Of a DNA stretch of 64,000 nt, positions 27,245 to 39,146 are shown in pieces. The stretch's first letter is position 1. Each line of letters begins with the position of its first letter. The notes under the pieces were generated by a model, which saw nothing but the letters and a program-made list of their open reading frames with translations, was not told the DNA's origin and did no database searches. The DNA is from Theocolax elegans (taxonomy: Eukaryota > Arthropoda > Insecta > Hymenoptera > Cerocephalidae): NCBI GenBank assembly GCA_026168455.1, contig CM047429.1, positions 51,529,027 to 51,593,026 on the forward strand, written 5' to 3'. A program made the position numbers and the translations under genes.

Positions 27245-27268
27245 AACTCACTCACCTGTAAAAAAAAT
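27245..27268 (-). other. Juxtaposed 3'/5' splice-site motif (unit 1)
   Basis: On the minus strand the sequence is a T-run ending TTTTTTACAG directly followed by GTGAGTGAG, with the junction at 27256/27255. A 3' splice site abutting a 5' splice site is the signature of a recursive-splicing (ratchet) point in long introns. It recurs at 28978/28977 and 30696/30695 in units 2 and 3. Motif match only; no transcript evidence. Confidence 0.35.
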
Positions 27269-27575
27269 ATTGAACAAAACTTGTTGTTTGTAGAGTTTTC
27301 GTTATATTGGTTAAGTTAAATACCGCTTAAGAATGTAACTACGTGAACTTAAACATAGAATTTATCTCAAGTTTACCAAATGATAATATTTGTGTAGTGT
27401 ACTTGCTACATTTATGGTACTGTATATTTACTACTTGCAATTTCTGCAAGAACCGACCAAAGTTATTAGAGCTGAACTTCAGGAATATACTGTTGAATGT
27501 GGTATTTAACTTTGTAGTTATTGATTTTTTATATATCTTGGCATACTTTGCGGATTTTCGGATCATGTAAAATGT

Positions 27576-29287
27576 AAATTATAATAATTTATAAAAAAAA
27601 ATCACATTAGATTATAATTATATTACTAAATCATTGGATAATTAATGAATTAATACTACAAATGAAAACTGTAAAAAACTCAATTTATTATGAAATTATT
27701 GAAAAATGAACTTAACTTCCTGTTAATTTTAATTATTGTATAATTTCTTAATCACAATTCTTTTAATTAAATATTATTGCGTATGAAAAGGAGAAGAGCG
27801 AATGAAAAAGATCAGATGACGGGATGCGATCACCGACCCGAGCGTGCAATCAGGTCCGTGCTCTAACTAGCGACCATGTTACGTTCATGATACGGAGCAT
27901 CACCGATTAGGCCTACACTTCTTATCGTTACTCGTATATCCTTCTCAAACGCTTCCTGACTCGCGTGACGAGTCCGTGACCTTATTCAATTTTTATAGTA
28001 ACAGAATAATATTTTCATATAATCTAATATAAGCGAATGCAATAAATGACATACTAAAATAAAATATAAATTTTTAAATAATCGATTTTTCTTTGATTAA
28101 TCTACAGTTTATGAATTATTTCGTCAAGATATTTTTAAATATATGTCATGAAGTATAATAAATCGATTAGAAGTGTTTCGTAAAATTGTTGTTATCATTT
28201 TATTTGAAAATAATCACTGTAAAGTTGGATTGTTATATACTATAACTGCAACGGGCAATTTCACTGAAACGCTTTTCGAGTATGTAGTCGAGAAAAAGTT
28301 TGTACGCACAAGAATCTCTGTTTCCTCGAGCCTCCTGCAAACGACAGAAATATCTCAGCGTGAAGATAATTTACTCTGCGTTGTGCCCTATATATATACG
28401 CAAAGAAAAGAAAAGATGGAAGGTTAGCTATAACACACTCGACTATATACATCGATACACGACACAACTTTTATTTTTCTGAGATTTGTATAAATATATA
28501 AATTGCTCGGGAACATTAAACGATAAAATGTAAATTTGTCTATGGCTATCACCCTCTTCACCCCTAACATGTTATAAAAAAAATGCGTTTGGTATAACGA
28601 ATCGTGTACGTATATCAATATTTTTATCGTTTTCTCTAGTAAGATCAAGGTGTAGGACTCGACTGTTCTCTAGTCTGGACACTTGCCGCGATATCCCATT
28701 CCTCAGGGGAGTCTTCGCCAAGAGAAAGAAAGTCCCTTTTTCCCTTCACTGGAATATAAGAAACTCCATGGTCCTACATCGCTTTTACTTCCTCTTTCTC
28801 GCGTTTTCTCGGTCTGTCTTGGTGTCCATAGGGACAAATGTCAGGAGATGAGTTCTTTTGCCTACACTGGGTTAGTTTTCTTTTGAAAAGAGGGTGATGG
28901 AGTTGTACTAAAAATTTAAGATTTTTATTCAGTTTCGTATCACGAGGATGTCCGATAACTCACTCACCTGTAAAAAAAATATTCAACAAAACTTGTTGTT
29001 TGTAGAGTTTTCGTTATATTGGTTAAGTTAAATACCGCTTAAGAATGTAACTACGTGAACTTAAACATAGAATTTATCTCAAGTTTACCAAATGATAATA
29101 TTTGTGTAGTGTACTTGCTACATTTATGGTACTGTATATTTACTACTTGCAATTTCTGCAAGAACCGACCAAAGTTATTAGAGCTGAACTTCAGGAATAT
29201 ACTGTTGAATGTGGTATTTAACTTTGTAGTTATTGATTTTTTATATATCTTGGCATACTTTGCGGATTTTCGGATCATGTAAAATGT
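27576..29287. repeat. Tandem unit 2 of 3 (about 1.71 kb)
   Basis: Direct repeat of unit 1, nearly identical across most of its length. Differences cluster near 27635-27665 and inside the tRNA-like module at 27800-27890, where its sequence is closer to a canonical tRNA-like form. A pair of opposite-strand 75-codon frames (27343-27570 in unit 1 and 29055-29282 here) is identical between units, reflecting recent duplication rather than coding constraint. Confidence 0.95.
27783..27972 (-). ncRNA. tRNA-like/hairpin module in unit 2
   Basis: Same module, with the most tRNA-like centre of the three. The minus strand at about 27820-27873 reads TCGCTAGTTAGAGCACGG as the A-box region, followed by GATTGCACGC and the B-box-like GATCGCATCCCG. 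About 15 differences from units 1 and 3 are packed into about 110 bp, while flanking unit sequence is almost unchanged. Confidence 0.35.
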
Positions 29288-31033
29288 AAATTATAATAAT
29301 TTATAAAAAAAAATCACATTAGATTATAATTATTATTACTAAATCATTGGATAATAATAAAACAATTATGCTACAAATAAAAACTGTAAAAAACTCAATT
29401 ATTATGAAATTATTGAAAAATGAACTTAACTTCCTGTTAATTTTAATTATTGTATAATTTCTTAATCACAATTCTTTTAATTAAATATTATTGCGTATGA
29501 AAAGGAGAAGAGCGAGTGAAAAAGATCGGGACGACGGGATGCGATCACCGGACCCGAGCAGTGCATTCAGGTCCGTATTCTAACTAGCGAGCTACCGTTC
29601 GTGATACGGAGCATCACCGATTAGGCCTACACTTCTTATCGGTTACTCGTATATCCTTCTCAAACGCTTCCTGACTCGCGTGACGAGTTCCCGTGACCTT
29701 ATTCACTTTTTATAGTAACAGAATAATATTTTCATATAATCTAATATAAGCGAATGCAATAAATGACATACTAAAATAAAATATAAATTTTTAAATAATC
29801 GATTTTTCTTTGATTAAGCTACAGTTTATGAATTATTCCGTCAAGATATTTTTAAATATATGTCATGAAGTATAATAAATCGATTAGAAGTGTTTCGTAA
29901 AATTGTTGTTATATCATTTTATTTGAAAATAATCACTGTAAAGTTGTATTGTTATATACTATAACTGCAACGGGCAATTTCACTGAAACGCTTTTCGAGT
30001 ATGTAGTCGAGAAAAAGTTTGTACGCACAAGAATCTCTGTTTCCTCGAGCCTCCTGCAAACGACAGAAATATCTCAGCGTGAAGATAATTTACTCTGCGG
30101 TGTGCCCTCTATATATACGCAAAGAAAAGAAAAGATGGAAGGGTAGGCTATAACACACTCGACTATATACATCGATACACGACACAACTTTTATTTTTCT
30201 GAGATTTGTATATATATATAAATTATTGCTCGGGAGCATTAAACGATAAAATGTAAATTTATCTATGGCTATCACCCTCTTTCACCCCTAACATGTTATA
30301 AAAAAAATGCGTTTGGTATAACGAATCGTGTACGTATATCAATATTTTTATCGTTTTCTCTAGTAAGATCAAGGTGTAGGACTCGACTGTTCTCTCTAGT
30401 CTGGACACTTGCCGCGATATCCCATTCCTCAGGGGAGTCTTCGCCAAGAGAAAGAAAGTCCCTTTTTCCCTTCACTGGAATATAAGAAACTCCATGGTCC
30501 TACATCGCTTTTACTTCCTCTTTCTCGCGTTTTCTCGGTCTGTCTTGGTGTGTCCATAGGGACAAATGTCAGGAGATGAGTTCTTTTGCCTACACTGGGT
30601 TAGTTTTCTTTTGAAAAGAGGGTGATGGAGTTGTACTAAAAATTTAAGATTTTTATTCAGTTTCGTATCACGAGGGTGTCCGATAACTCACTCACCTGTA
30701 AAAAAATATTCAACAAAACTTGTTGTTTGTAGAGTTTTCGTTATTATATTGGTTAAGTTAAATACCGCTTAAGAATGTAACTACGTGAACTTAAACATAG
30801 AATTTATCTCAAGTTTACCAAATGATAATATTTGTGTAGTGTACTTGCTACATTTATGGTACTGTATATTTACTACTTGCAATTTCTGCAAGAACCGACC
30901 AAAGTTATTAGAGCTGAACTTCAGGAATATACTGTTGAATGTGGTATTTAACTTTGTAGTTATTGATTTTTTTATATATCTTGGCATTCTTTGCGGATTT
31001 TCGGATCATGTAAAATGTAAATTATAATAATTT
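29288..31033. repeat. Tandem unit 3 of 3 (about 1.73 kb)
   Basis: Third direct copy. It ends where the boundary sequence AAATTATAATAATTT (31019-31033) recurs and then diverges into unrelated AT-rich DNA. The same 15-bp sequence therefore sits at both outer edges and both internal junctions, which fits expansion by unequal exchange or replication slippage at this short homology. Confidence 0.95.
29498..29687 (-). ncRNA. tRNA-like/hairpin module in unit 3
   Basis: Nearly the same as the module in unit 1, with single-base insertions. Its ACCGAT/ATCGGT stem is perfect, and CGGACC can pair with GGTCCG around the tRNA-like centre. Confidence 0.35.
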
Positions 31034-32470
31034 TTGAAAAAATGAAAAGAATCTATCAATATTATTGTGATATTAATTTATTAAACTATTAATTAGAATT
31101 AATATTTTAGTGTTGTAAAGAGGAGAACGTTGTATTGATAACGCATTTATGCTCTAATAATCTAATTAATTTTAAGTTAATTATAGTAAAACAAACTTTG
31201 TATTTTACGTTTAATACAGATATTCTAATATCCGTAGCAATTTAACATATTATATTTTTAGTATAATTAATTTTAATGTATATTGTACATTATATATAAA
31301 TAAGTAGTATATTTATGAGACTAAAATAAAACAAATCAATCTGAACAACTTTCTTAGTTAATTACCAAACTTGACTCGCTATACTAATTATTCGACAGTC
31401 CGAAGGATTACAAAAAATTTGGTCAAGTTGAAAGTCTCAAGACGTAATAAGACAGATTGTACGATCAGCTTAGATGTGTCACAAAGGCTTGTATAAATAA
31501 CGTACTGGGAAACGTTTTAAAATGTTTTAAATGAAGTTTTACTTTGCTTTATTCTCTAATGTTATGTGTGTATATTACTTTGATAAAATGATTATTATAA
31601 ACCACGATACTCAATATATCTCGCTGTCTTAAACTACTAGTGATTCACAAAATATTGTTTTGTTAAATTTTGGTAATATATAATGAAAAGGCCAAAGTAT
31701 ATTTACAAGCTTCTATGAGCACCGATAACAACGCCATATATTTTATGAACTAAAAATGAATGTAATACGTAATTTTCCACTAAAAAAGATGCAATTACTT
31801 GTTGATGAAAATGTTCGTAAAGAATAACATAGAACAAAATCATGAATGAATGGACCGATTTTGAAAATACAATATCATATATAATAATTGTGGTATAAAG
31901 GTTTTTGAATTAAAATAGGCGAACTAAATCAAAACACTAAAGATAACAACAAAGCGTATGGATATGGAAATTAAAAAATTACGAAACAGAAAATATGAGT
32001 CTGATCTCTTCCGCAATCGCTCGAATTCTAACACATGGCCGTGCTTGAGTCGTGATTCTCACGTATACACACCGTGCTGTTGTGGCTTTCATACACATTA
32101 TTAAATACGAGCGGTCAATATCGAATAAAAATGATGCATAATCAAGTTAAATAATTATTCATATATAACAATTATTGAAATAAAAATTTGATAAATTAAT
32201 TAATATTATTAATATTAATATAAATATTGAATATTACATTTAAATGACGAATTAATTATTAATTATTTATTTACAGAGATAAATAAGAATATAATGTAAC
32301 GCAGGATAATATAAATTGTACAAAAATATAAAAATATTAATTATTATAGTATATCTGGGATTATATAAGTAACAAAAAGAATTTTGTTCATCCTTATAAA
32401 TAATCTTGTTGCCAGCCAAAATTCAAATACAACTTGTGCAATACATATATACATGAAACTCGAAAATAAA
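31034..32470. other. AT-rich spacer
   Basis: Mostly AT-rich. The segment 31980-32100 is slightly GC-richer with no recognised content. Confidence 0.5.
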
Positions 32471-33060
32471 GTAGTGATGAAGAGGATGCAAGCGAAACGG
32501 AAACAAAATTCCCGAAGAAAAAGTATATAAGTACGCGTAATAAGATAGGCCGAGTTCGTCGTGCAGCCATGCACAGTTTCATCTCAAAATATAAAGTCGC
32601 AAAACGATCGGGGAATTGGTGAGCATGTCCTTCTCATAAATCTGGTGCACTCGGTGCGACCGAAGCACTCTCCCAAGTTTATAACGTGAAACGGGGGGGG
32701 GGGGGGGGGGTAGCAAGAAGAGAAAGGGAAAGGAGATGAGAAAGACCAAAGAAGGAGGAGAAAAGATGATGATAGGCGAGTGGTCGTGCCTACAAAATGC
32801 GGGAAAGGACAAAGACAGAAACGTTCGCTACCTCTGAAAGATAGCGAGACGGAAGATGAAAGAGAGAATGGGGATATACAGGGGTGGGACAAAAGTTATT
32901 AAATTTGATTAGAGTATACCGTATATAGCGACACAAGGTTTTCGAGTGCGGCAAGAAGGGAATTTCCACCTGGGCGTCAGAAATATGCTTCCTACCTCTC
33001 TCAATTTCTATCTCTCTATCCTTCTTTCTCTTTGACTCACTCATATGTATAAGTGTGTAC
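32470..33060. other. GC-richer island with G18 tract
   Basis: Purine-rich patch containing an uninterrupted run of 18 G at 32693-32710. Minus-strand open frames (32579-32812, 32584-32892, 32790-33044) are Ser/Pro/Phe-rich composition artefacts. A possible regulatory island. Confidence 0.35.
32693..32710 (+). repeat. G18 homopolymer
   Basis: Eighteen consecutive G residues. It could form a G-quadruplex or be a length-variable or assembly-sensitive site. Confidence 0.9.
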
Positions 33061-33261
33061 GTATCCGCGTAGAAAAAATTTCATGTGAAAATCATGACAA
33101 AATATTTACTTGCAAAATCTTGACAAAATCGTCTCTGTGAGAGCAGAATCCACGATTTTGCTAGTTTCTATTATAAAAATTATTTAAATTGTAATAAAAA
33201 AATTGTTAATATTCATTGCAATAATATGGCGTTTTATTTAATTTATAATTATTAAAAAAGT

Positions 33262-33330
33262 TACTCTCCGGATATTTGAACCTTCGATCTTCAACTTTTG
33301 CTATACCAACTGAGCTATTTTATTCTCGAG
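33262..33330 (-). other. tRNA-like sequence (tRNA pseudogene or SINE head)
   Basis: The minus strand reads AATAGCTCAGTTGGTATAGC, a near-consensus A-box/D-arm, then GGTTCAAATATCC, a good B-box/T-loop. The spacing is close to that of a tRNA. The acceptor stem is mostly lost, so it is a degenerate tRNA or tRNA-derived repeat and not a working tRNA gene. Confidence 0.55.
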
Positions 33331-34374
33331 AAGAAATATTTAAGGCAATATTATCTAATCATCTGACCTGTGATCAGGTAACCAGAACTCTCGTTCTCGT
33401 AGGGTCCTGACATGATATCGACATCATCAGGCTTAATGACATTGACCTTATAATTTTATTACCGTAAGTAAAGTGTCTTTGATGTCACATGACGTAAATA
33501 TGACAACAGACTGATATAACTATATATTAATGTAACAACAGTTTAATTATAATGCATTTATTATTTTATTAATCTTTGCTCATATTTAGTTAAAATTAAT
33601 GTTTATTAGCATTAATCTTGAAATTAATCTTTCTGCTATAAAACATTATATACATTTATATTTTTATTAATTATGACTCAAATAAAATTTGGATTACTTT
33701 TTGTAAATATAAGTATTCTATATGCAAATAAAATTAATTATTATACTAGCAAACAAATCTCGCTAATGCTCGCTCCGTTAAATTTTGATACACGTAATGA
33801 ATCTTTTTAGAAATATTGGGGGTAAATTTACTATATATTTGGTAGTGAATTAGAGGCACACTCGAGCACACTTGACTTATAGAAAATGTTAAAATTTATA
33901 TCTGGTGGCTTATTGACCGAGGAAAAGAACTATTTATTATATTTATTTAAAATAGATATGCAATTTTGTGCAAAACCCGAATAGAGAAATACTAGATAAT
34001 TAAATAAGTAATTATACAAACTTATAGGTCAATACAACGAGGAGATCTTAAATAATTTCTGCACAATTGTGCGATTTTCCGTGATGAAGGTTAAATATAA
34101 AAAACAGTTGTAACAACATTTAATTCATTTACTAACTTGAATTTAACATTTTGACATAAATAAGAACATAGCTCAATTGGTTATTAGTAAACCTTTGGTG
34201 GGTAATTTTTTTTAATAATTTAAAATAAATTTATTGCTATATTTTTAATGAATATAAAATTTTTTTTAGAATTTTAAAATTTTGTATGACTTAGAAACTT
34301 ATAGATTCTGCTCATTAGTAACGATTTTTTTATGCGGGTATACATATTATATTCACACATACGTCTACATGTTA

Positions 34375-34405
<31 letters not shown>

Positions 34406-34870
34406 CACGCATATAGATGTATATACTTTCGTAAGTAGACGTCGTCTTCTTTGCACACTCCGTAGGATACGAGGACAAGTTTCGAACTACTATTGGTATC
34501 TAGCAGCATGTAATAGTTCGCTACGAGCCTGAGATCGTATTAAATATAATTGTTAAAGTTCTTCCACACGTTGCCATTACGATAGTTTCGACTCGGTGTT
34601 AACTCGCGCTTTCTCCGTATAAAGTATGTTCCCGACAATGAAAGATGTAGAGAATGGCTTGAACGAAAAGTAAAAGAAACAGAAAAGGAAAGTTTTCAAA
34701 TATTAAAAGTAATTTTATCATTAAAAATATATTAACATTTTTATTTTAATACATATCTTTTAGGACACATTTTAATTTCTTATGTACGTCAATTCTATAT
34801 TCGTATGAGGATATTTACAATGTAAAAGTCGTTTAAACTGATTTTGAAAAAAATTTCGTTTAAAAAATTA

Positions 34871-34950
34871 GCTTCGGATCGGGGTTGAACCGAGAATTCC
34901 AACCTTTCCGAGGTTGGCGCTTTACAAATTTTGCCACCGAGGACCTCAGC
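34871..34950 (-). other. tRNA-like sequence (tRNA pseudogene or SINE head)
   Basis: An 80-nt minus-strand segment folds roughly as a tRNA. The acceptor ends GCTGAGG/CCGAAGC pair at 5 of 7 positions. A strong anticodon stem CCAACC/GGTTGG encloses a 7-nt loop TCGGAAA (formal anticodon GGA). The T-arm is CTCGG-TTCAACC-CCGAT. The D-arm is degenerate. Probably a tRNA-derived repeat; a functional gene is unlikely. Confidence 0.5.
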
Positions 34951-37899
34951 TATTCTTCTCATCGAAAGTAGTCCAACACACCATCTTTCATTCATGTGTA
35001 TAACGGGGTGAGTCAATTAAGGGATATGAATTTATTATCTATAAGACATTATTGAAATTTATTATCGAAGTGGTTACATTAAAGTCTGCCCATCTTAGAT
35101 CATTCTGTTTGTAATATGTGTTATCTTTTTGAATTAATGCCATACATGGCGATCAATGCAATTATGGATAATTATATATTTATAGTACGCGTGTTACGAT
35201 TTTTTAGCATCGTATTCAATGTCACAAGAAAAATTCAATTTATTTTGTAAAATTGATTTTGGCGGTGTATGTTAATTCGGATTCTTTAGAGAGTCAGTAA
35301 AAATGTTGTTAACTGTCAAAATTAAAATATGGTATGACATGCAAAATACGAGTTTTTCATCGGTTAGCAAATATTCGACTAGATTTATAAACAATTTATA
35401 ATAAAGCAAGGATTTGAAACCGGAGAAAATGACTAGTTAAAGAATGTATGAAATTGTATCGGTAACGGTTAGTAAAAATCCAGTTATTTTCCAGAATGCA
35501 AATACGTTTCAAGTAAAATAATAGAACTATATCATGTTTATCTTTTTAACAATTTTTTTTTATTCTAATCAAATCACTTTATATACGTAACAAGTAGGTA
35601 TGGTGTGGTATATTAGTTATTTGAATAGTTTAAATTATGGAAATAAAATTATTTTCAAGTATTATGATTCTTGTATAATTATAAATAGCTATCGCACTGT
35701 AGACTATTTTTAAATTTAATTTTAAGATTTGATGTCATATATTTAATTCAATAACACTAATGCAAATTAGTTTAATGGACTGCAGGAATCATAAATGCAT
35801 TTTTTATGTAAAATACTCAAATTTTTTTCATTATTCTTCAAGACTTTCTACACTGACTACACTTTCTTGACATCGAAACATCAAATGGATTCGTAAGATT
35901 TCATTCTATTTAAATTTTGGAATTATTCACATTTAGAGTAAGTAAATTAAATTTCTCAATTTAAAGTTTTTATAAGGAACTACATTCTTATTTTTTATTT
36001 ATCTAAAAGTAGTATATTTTTAAGTTAAAATGAAACTTATTATAACCAGATACTAAAAGGGCAAATAAATATCGTCAAATTTATTAGCTCTAATTTGTTT
36101 TTATTGCATATATATTAAGTCACATTTACAAATTGTGTAAAAATGAAGACATTTAAAAAAAATTAATACCATTTGCTTTAAGAAGGTTTTTGTTCCTATA
36201 AAATAGTACTTCACATCGATGACAAAAAGAGTATAGCTACTAACTAAGAATGGATAGATATGTATTTAAGACAACAAATTTGCTTATTATTTTATTGACT
36301 TTCGTACCATATATTTATTATTAAAATGAAATTATTGGATAAATATTAGAATCTACCTATATACGTATGTTTGCTACGTGTGAGGAGATAAAGGGCCAGC
36401 ATCGCCGAGTATTGCGAGAATTGTGCTCCGGTCATCGAACTATCCTCCGCAATTAGATGCATAGCTTGAAATTGTCTATATTATGGGTTACTCGATACCT
36501 TCTCGTACTCAAGATGCACCGGCGATGCCCGTAATTATACACCCACTTACACAGACACCCGTTCATTATAAACATTATTCTTAAGTATGTATGTAACATT
36601 TTTAATGACACTACACTTTAGAGTATTTTTAATTACCCTACAAATAATCAAGTTCGCCAATTAATTTGCTCAAGCCTGTACATAATGGAGCGATACAGAT
36701 AAAGAATTAAAGTAAAACTAAAGAGATAAAGTGAAAAAGAGGAAGACGCAATAACGAGAAGTTCATTCGCGAGGGGAAATCGCTAAATCAGAGAAAATGG
36801 CAAGTTAGACTTTTTTACGAGTGACACTTTTTTCGATTTCATTCTAAATTTATGCAAAGGTGTATAGATATTCGATTGCTCCTGTATTCCGTCGAGTTTT
36901 TCGTCGACATTCCGATGTAAAATTTTACTGGCTTTTGAAAGTTTTATGAAAAAAGAGGCTGTACAGCAAAAAATTTACAAGTCTCGAAAGTACATTTCCG
37001 TATATAAGGTTAAATTTTTATGTAAGTTTCGTTTTATGGAGTTCTGCGAACGTGAGTGTAAATTTCTTATGGACAGTTTTATTATTGATAACGGGGTGAA
37101 TTAATGCTCGGGTACCAGAGAGGCACTTCGAGACAAAACTACACTTTTATTTTTATTACACCCAATTCATAACACGAATTAAAAACTTTTCTTATTCCCT
37201 ATGTAAGTCATTCTCATTTGTGCTAAGTGCCTGTGTTATTAATTTCATTTCAATAAATGTTTCGTGCGCCCCTACGCACACCCTTATAGGTATATATATA
37301 GCTATTTGACGCTATTAATTTAAAACAATTACTTAATAATTTATGTTTAATTTTACATTTATTTAGTTCGTATTTATTACACTTTTAAAATGGTTCAATA
37401 ATAAAATTTGGATGTAGCAAAAAAATACCGTAACAAATCCCTTTCAGTTGTTTGCCATTCCTATCGTCTTTTGCAGTTTGGATAGCGCTAAATACTGGTG
37501 GTATTTGCAATAATCTAATATTAAAGGTTTTATTGAATTTTCAGGAAAATTCGAAGAAAGATATTGAAATAATACTGTTCAAAAAACAAACCAAAATGTT
37601 AGATTTCGATTTATCAAATTGTACTAAATAAGGCGGTTCAATTAGAATTTATTTGGATGTTAGGAAATTAAACGAAAAACCATTAAATGATCACAAGGCA
37701 TTCAGCTACCGGAAATTTCATGTACAATTTTTCAATTAAACAAAATAATAAAATTATGTTAACATTAAATAAATCATTAATGTTTATATTATTTATAAAA
37801 TAATTAAAATAGATTTACATTCTTATATATATTATAACAAATAGATATCAAATAAGCTGTGTATGCTTATTCACTTAGCTATAGCGAACGTAGAATTTA

Positions 37900-37904
37900 T
37901 ATAT
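37900..37904. repeat. Target-site duplication of the BEL element, left copy
   Basis: TATAT lies directly before the 5' LTR and is repeated at 46205-46209 directly after the 3' LTR. Five base pairs is usual for BEL/Pao integrases. The AT-rich site limits certainty. Confidence 0.75.
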
Positions 37905-39146
37905 TGTTCAGTCGTTAACAATATTATCGACTTAACGAAATAATCGCACTGTTAATAATATATATATATTTGATGTATAATATTATTCAATATAATTCAA
38001 ATTATTTTGACCTGCTATACAAAGATCTGGAAGGGTTTGAAACGTAGAAACAAGCTAGAAACCCGTTTGAACCTCGCACGTTTTGAACGCGCTGTCCGGT
38101 TAATTGTTTTATGATTTTATGGTTTTTGGGCAAACTTGTAACGATCGAGTTCGAACCTCGCTTTACGACGCATAATAAGAAAATTTCCAGAGGTTTTTCC
38201 CATTTCTTAATATTCTACTGGTCATAACGGGTTTACTTAAAAATTTCCCAAATAATCAGCTGGTCAACAAGGCGTCGGTTTTCGCCTAAGCATTTTGTGA
38301 AAACTATAGTCAGTTCTCGTCCGACTCTCAAGCAGTCAATTTCGGCAGTTCGAAATACTATCGAGTATATTATTCTTTCACCGCGTATAGTTAATCGGAA
38401 TTACTATATTTTTCGCGTACTTATTATTTCGTCGAGTGTTGTGAATCGACGAACAAATATCGCGATTAATTATTAAAAAATTAACAGTGCGAATAATTTG
38501 TGTGTGTGTGTGTATATGTGTATGTGAATATATTTATGAGTATATATATATATATACAGAATTCGTCTGATTGTGCGAATTCTTTGCTCATCATACGTAT
38601 GAGATCTGTTATGAAGACTAGTGGTTAGTCACCACCAACGCGATTGTATATTGTTTATACACGCGCCTTAGAGATATATATACATATATATCTAGTCGAT
38701 CAGGTGTTTTTATCCGATCGTTAGTGTGAGGCTCAGCCTCCTCTTGACTAGTGGTTAGTCACCACCACGCGAGTGTCACGCGCATTGGTTATTAATATAT
38801 ATACAAATATATGTATATATATATAAATATTTGGCACAGATCACACCTTCACTTTAATTGAATTGTTAAATTATAAAAATTTAAATAATTAATTATACTT
38901 TTATTTGTATTAAATTTTCGAGGGTTTTTTATGCCTTTTTGGCTTTTTCCCTCTTTTCTTTTTGAGCCAATAAATATGTATTAATTTCTGCTCAAATCAG
39001 TCTATTTAATTGATTATATAACCTGCCATTTTTTCCTTTGTCATTATACGTAAAAATATTAGAAAAAATTATAAATAATATCAATTAATATATAGAATAT
39101 TAAAAACATCGGGAATTCTCCATGTTGGTGAGTTTTCGACACTACA
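37905..39146 (+). repeat. 5' LTR of the BEL element (1242 bp)
   Basis: Begins TGTTCAGTCG and ends CGACACTACA. It would contain the promoter, transcription start and poly-A signal; an AATAAA lies at 38969-38974. A 21-bp motif beginning GACTAGTGG occurs twice inside it (38616 and 38746). Confidence 0.97.

Larger units (their letters stand above)
25852..27575. repeat. Tandem unit 1 of 3 (about 1.72 kb)
   Basis: Starts at AAATTATAATAATTTAT and aligns along its full length with units 2 and 3. It holds the minus-strand tRNA-like module (26063-26251) and a minus-strand splice-junction motif at 27255/27256. Short frames such as 26511-26765 recur in all units only because the DNA is duplicated; they have no recognisable domain. 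Closest to unit 3 over most of the module. Confidence 0.95.
33061..37904. other. AT-rich spacer upstream of the BEL element
   Basis: AT-rich apart from two tRNA-like sequences, a small AT microsatellite near 34375-34400 and a GC-richer patch at about 36370-36560 that contains GCATCGCCG and its complement CGGCGATGC about 110 bp apart. No coding gene recognised. Confidence 0.5.

Noticed and set aside
27339..27570. Opposite-strand 75-codon frames identical in the tandem units
   Set aside because: Identity follows from recent DNA duplication. Both strands are open over the same bases, and neither product shows a domain.
33385..33432. CTGATGA on the minus strand suggesting a hammerhead ribozyme as in Penelope-like elements
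   Set aside because: The required GAAA core after stem II is not present (only GAGAAC), and the stems do not close as expected.
34141..34200. A-box-like ATAGCTCAATTGG on the + strand
   Set aside because: No matching B box or paired acceptor was found; too short to call a tRNA-like element.
37050..37290. Sequence with AATAAATG and GCGCCCCTACGCAC that resembles an LTR 3' end
   Set aside because: No second copy, primer-binding site or TG...CA boundary could be found.
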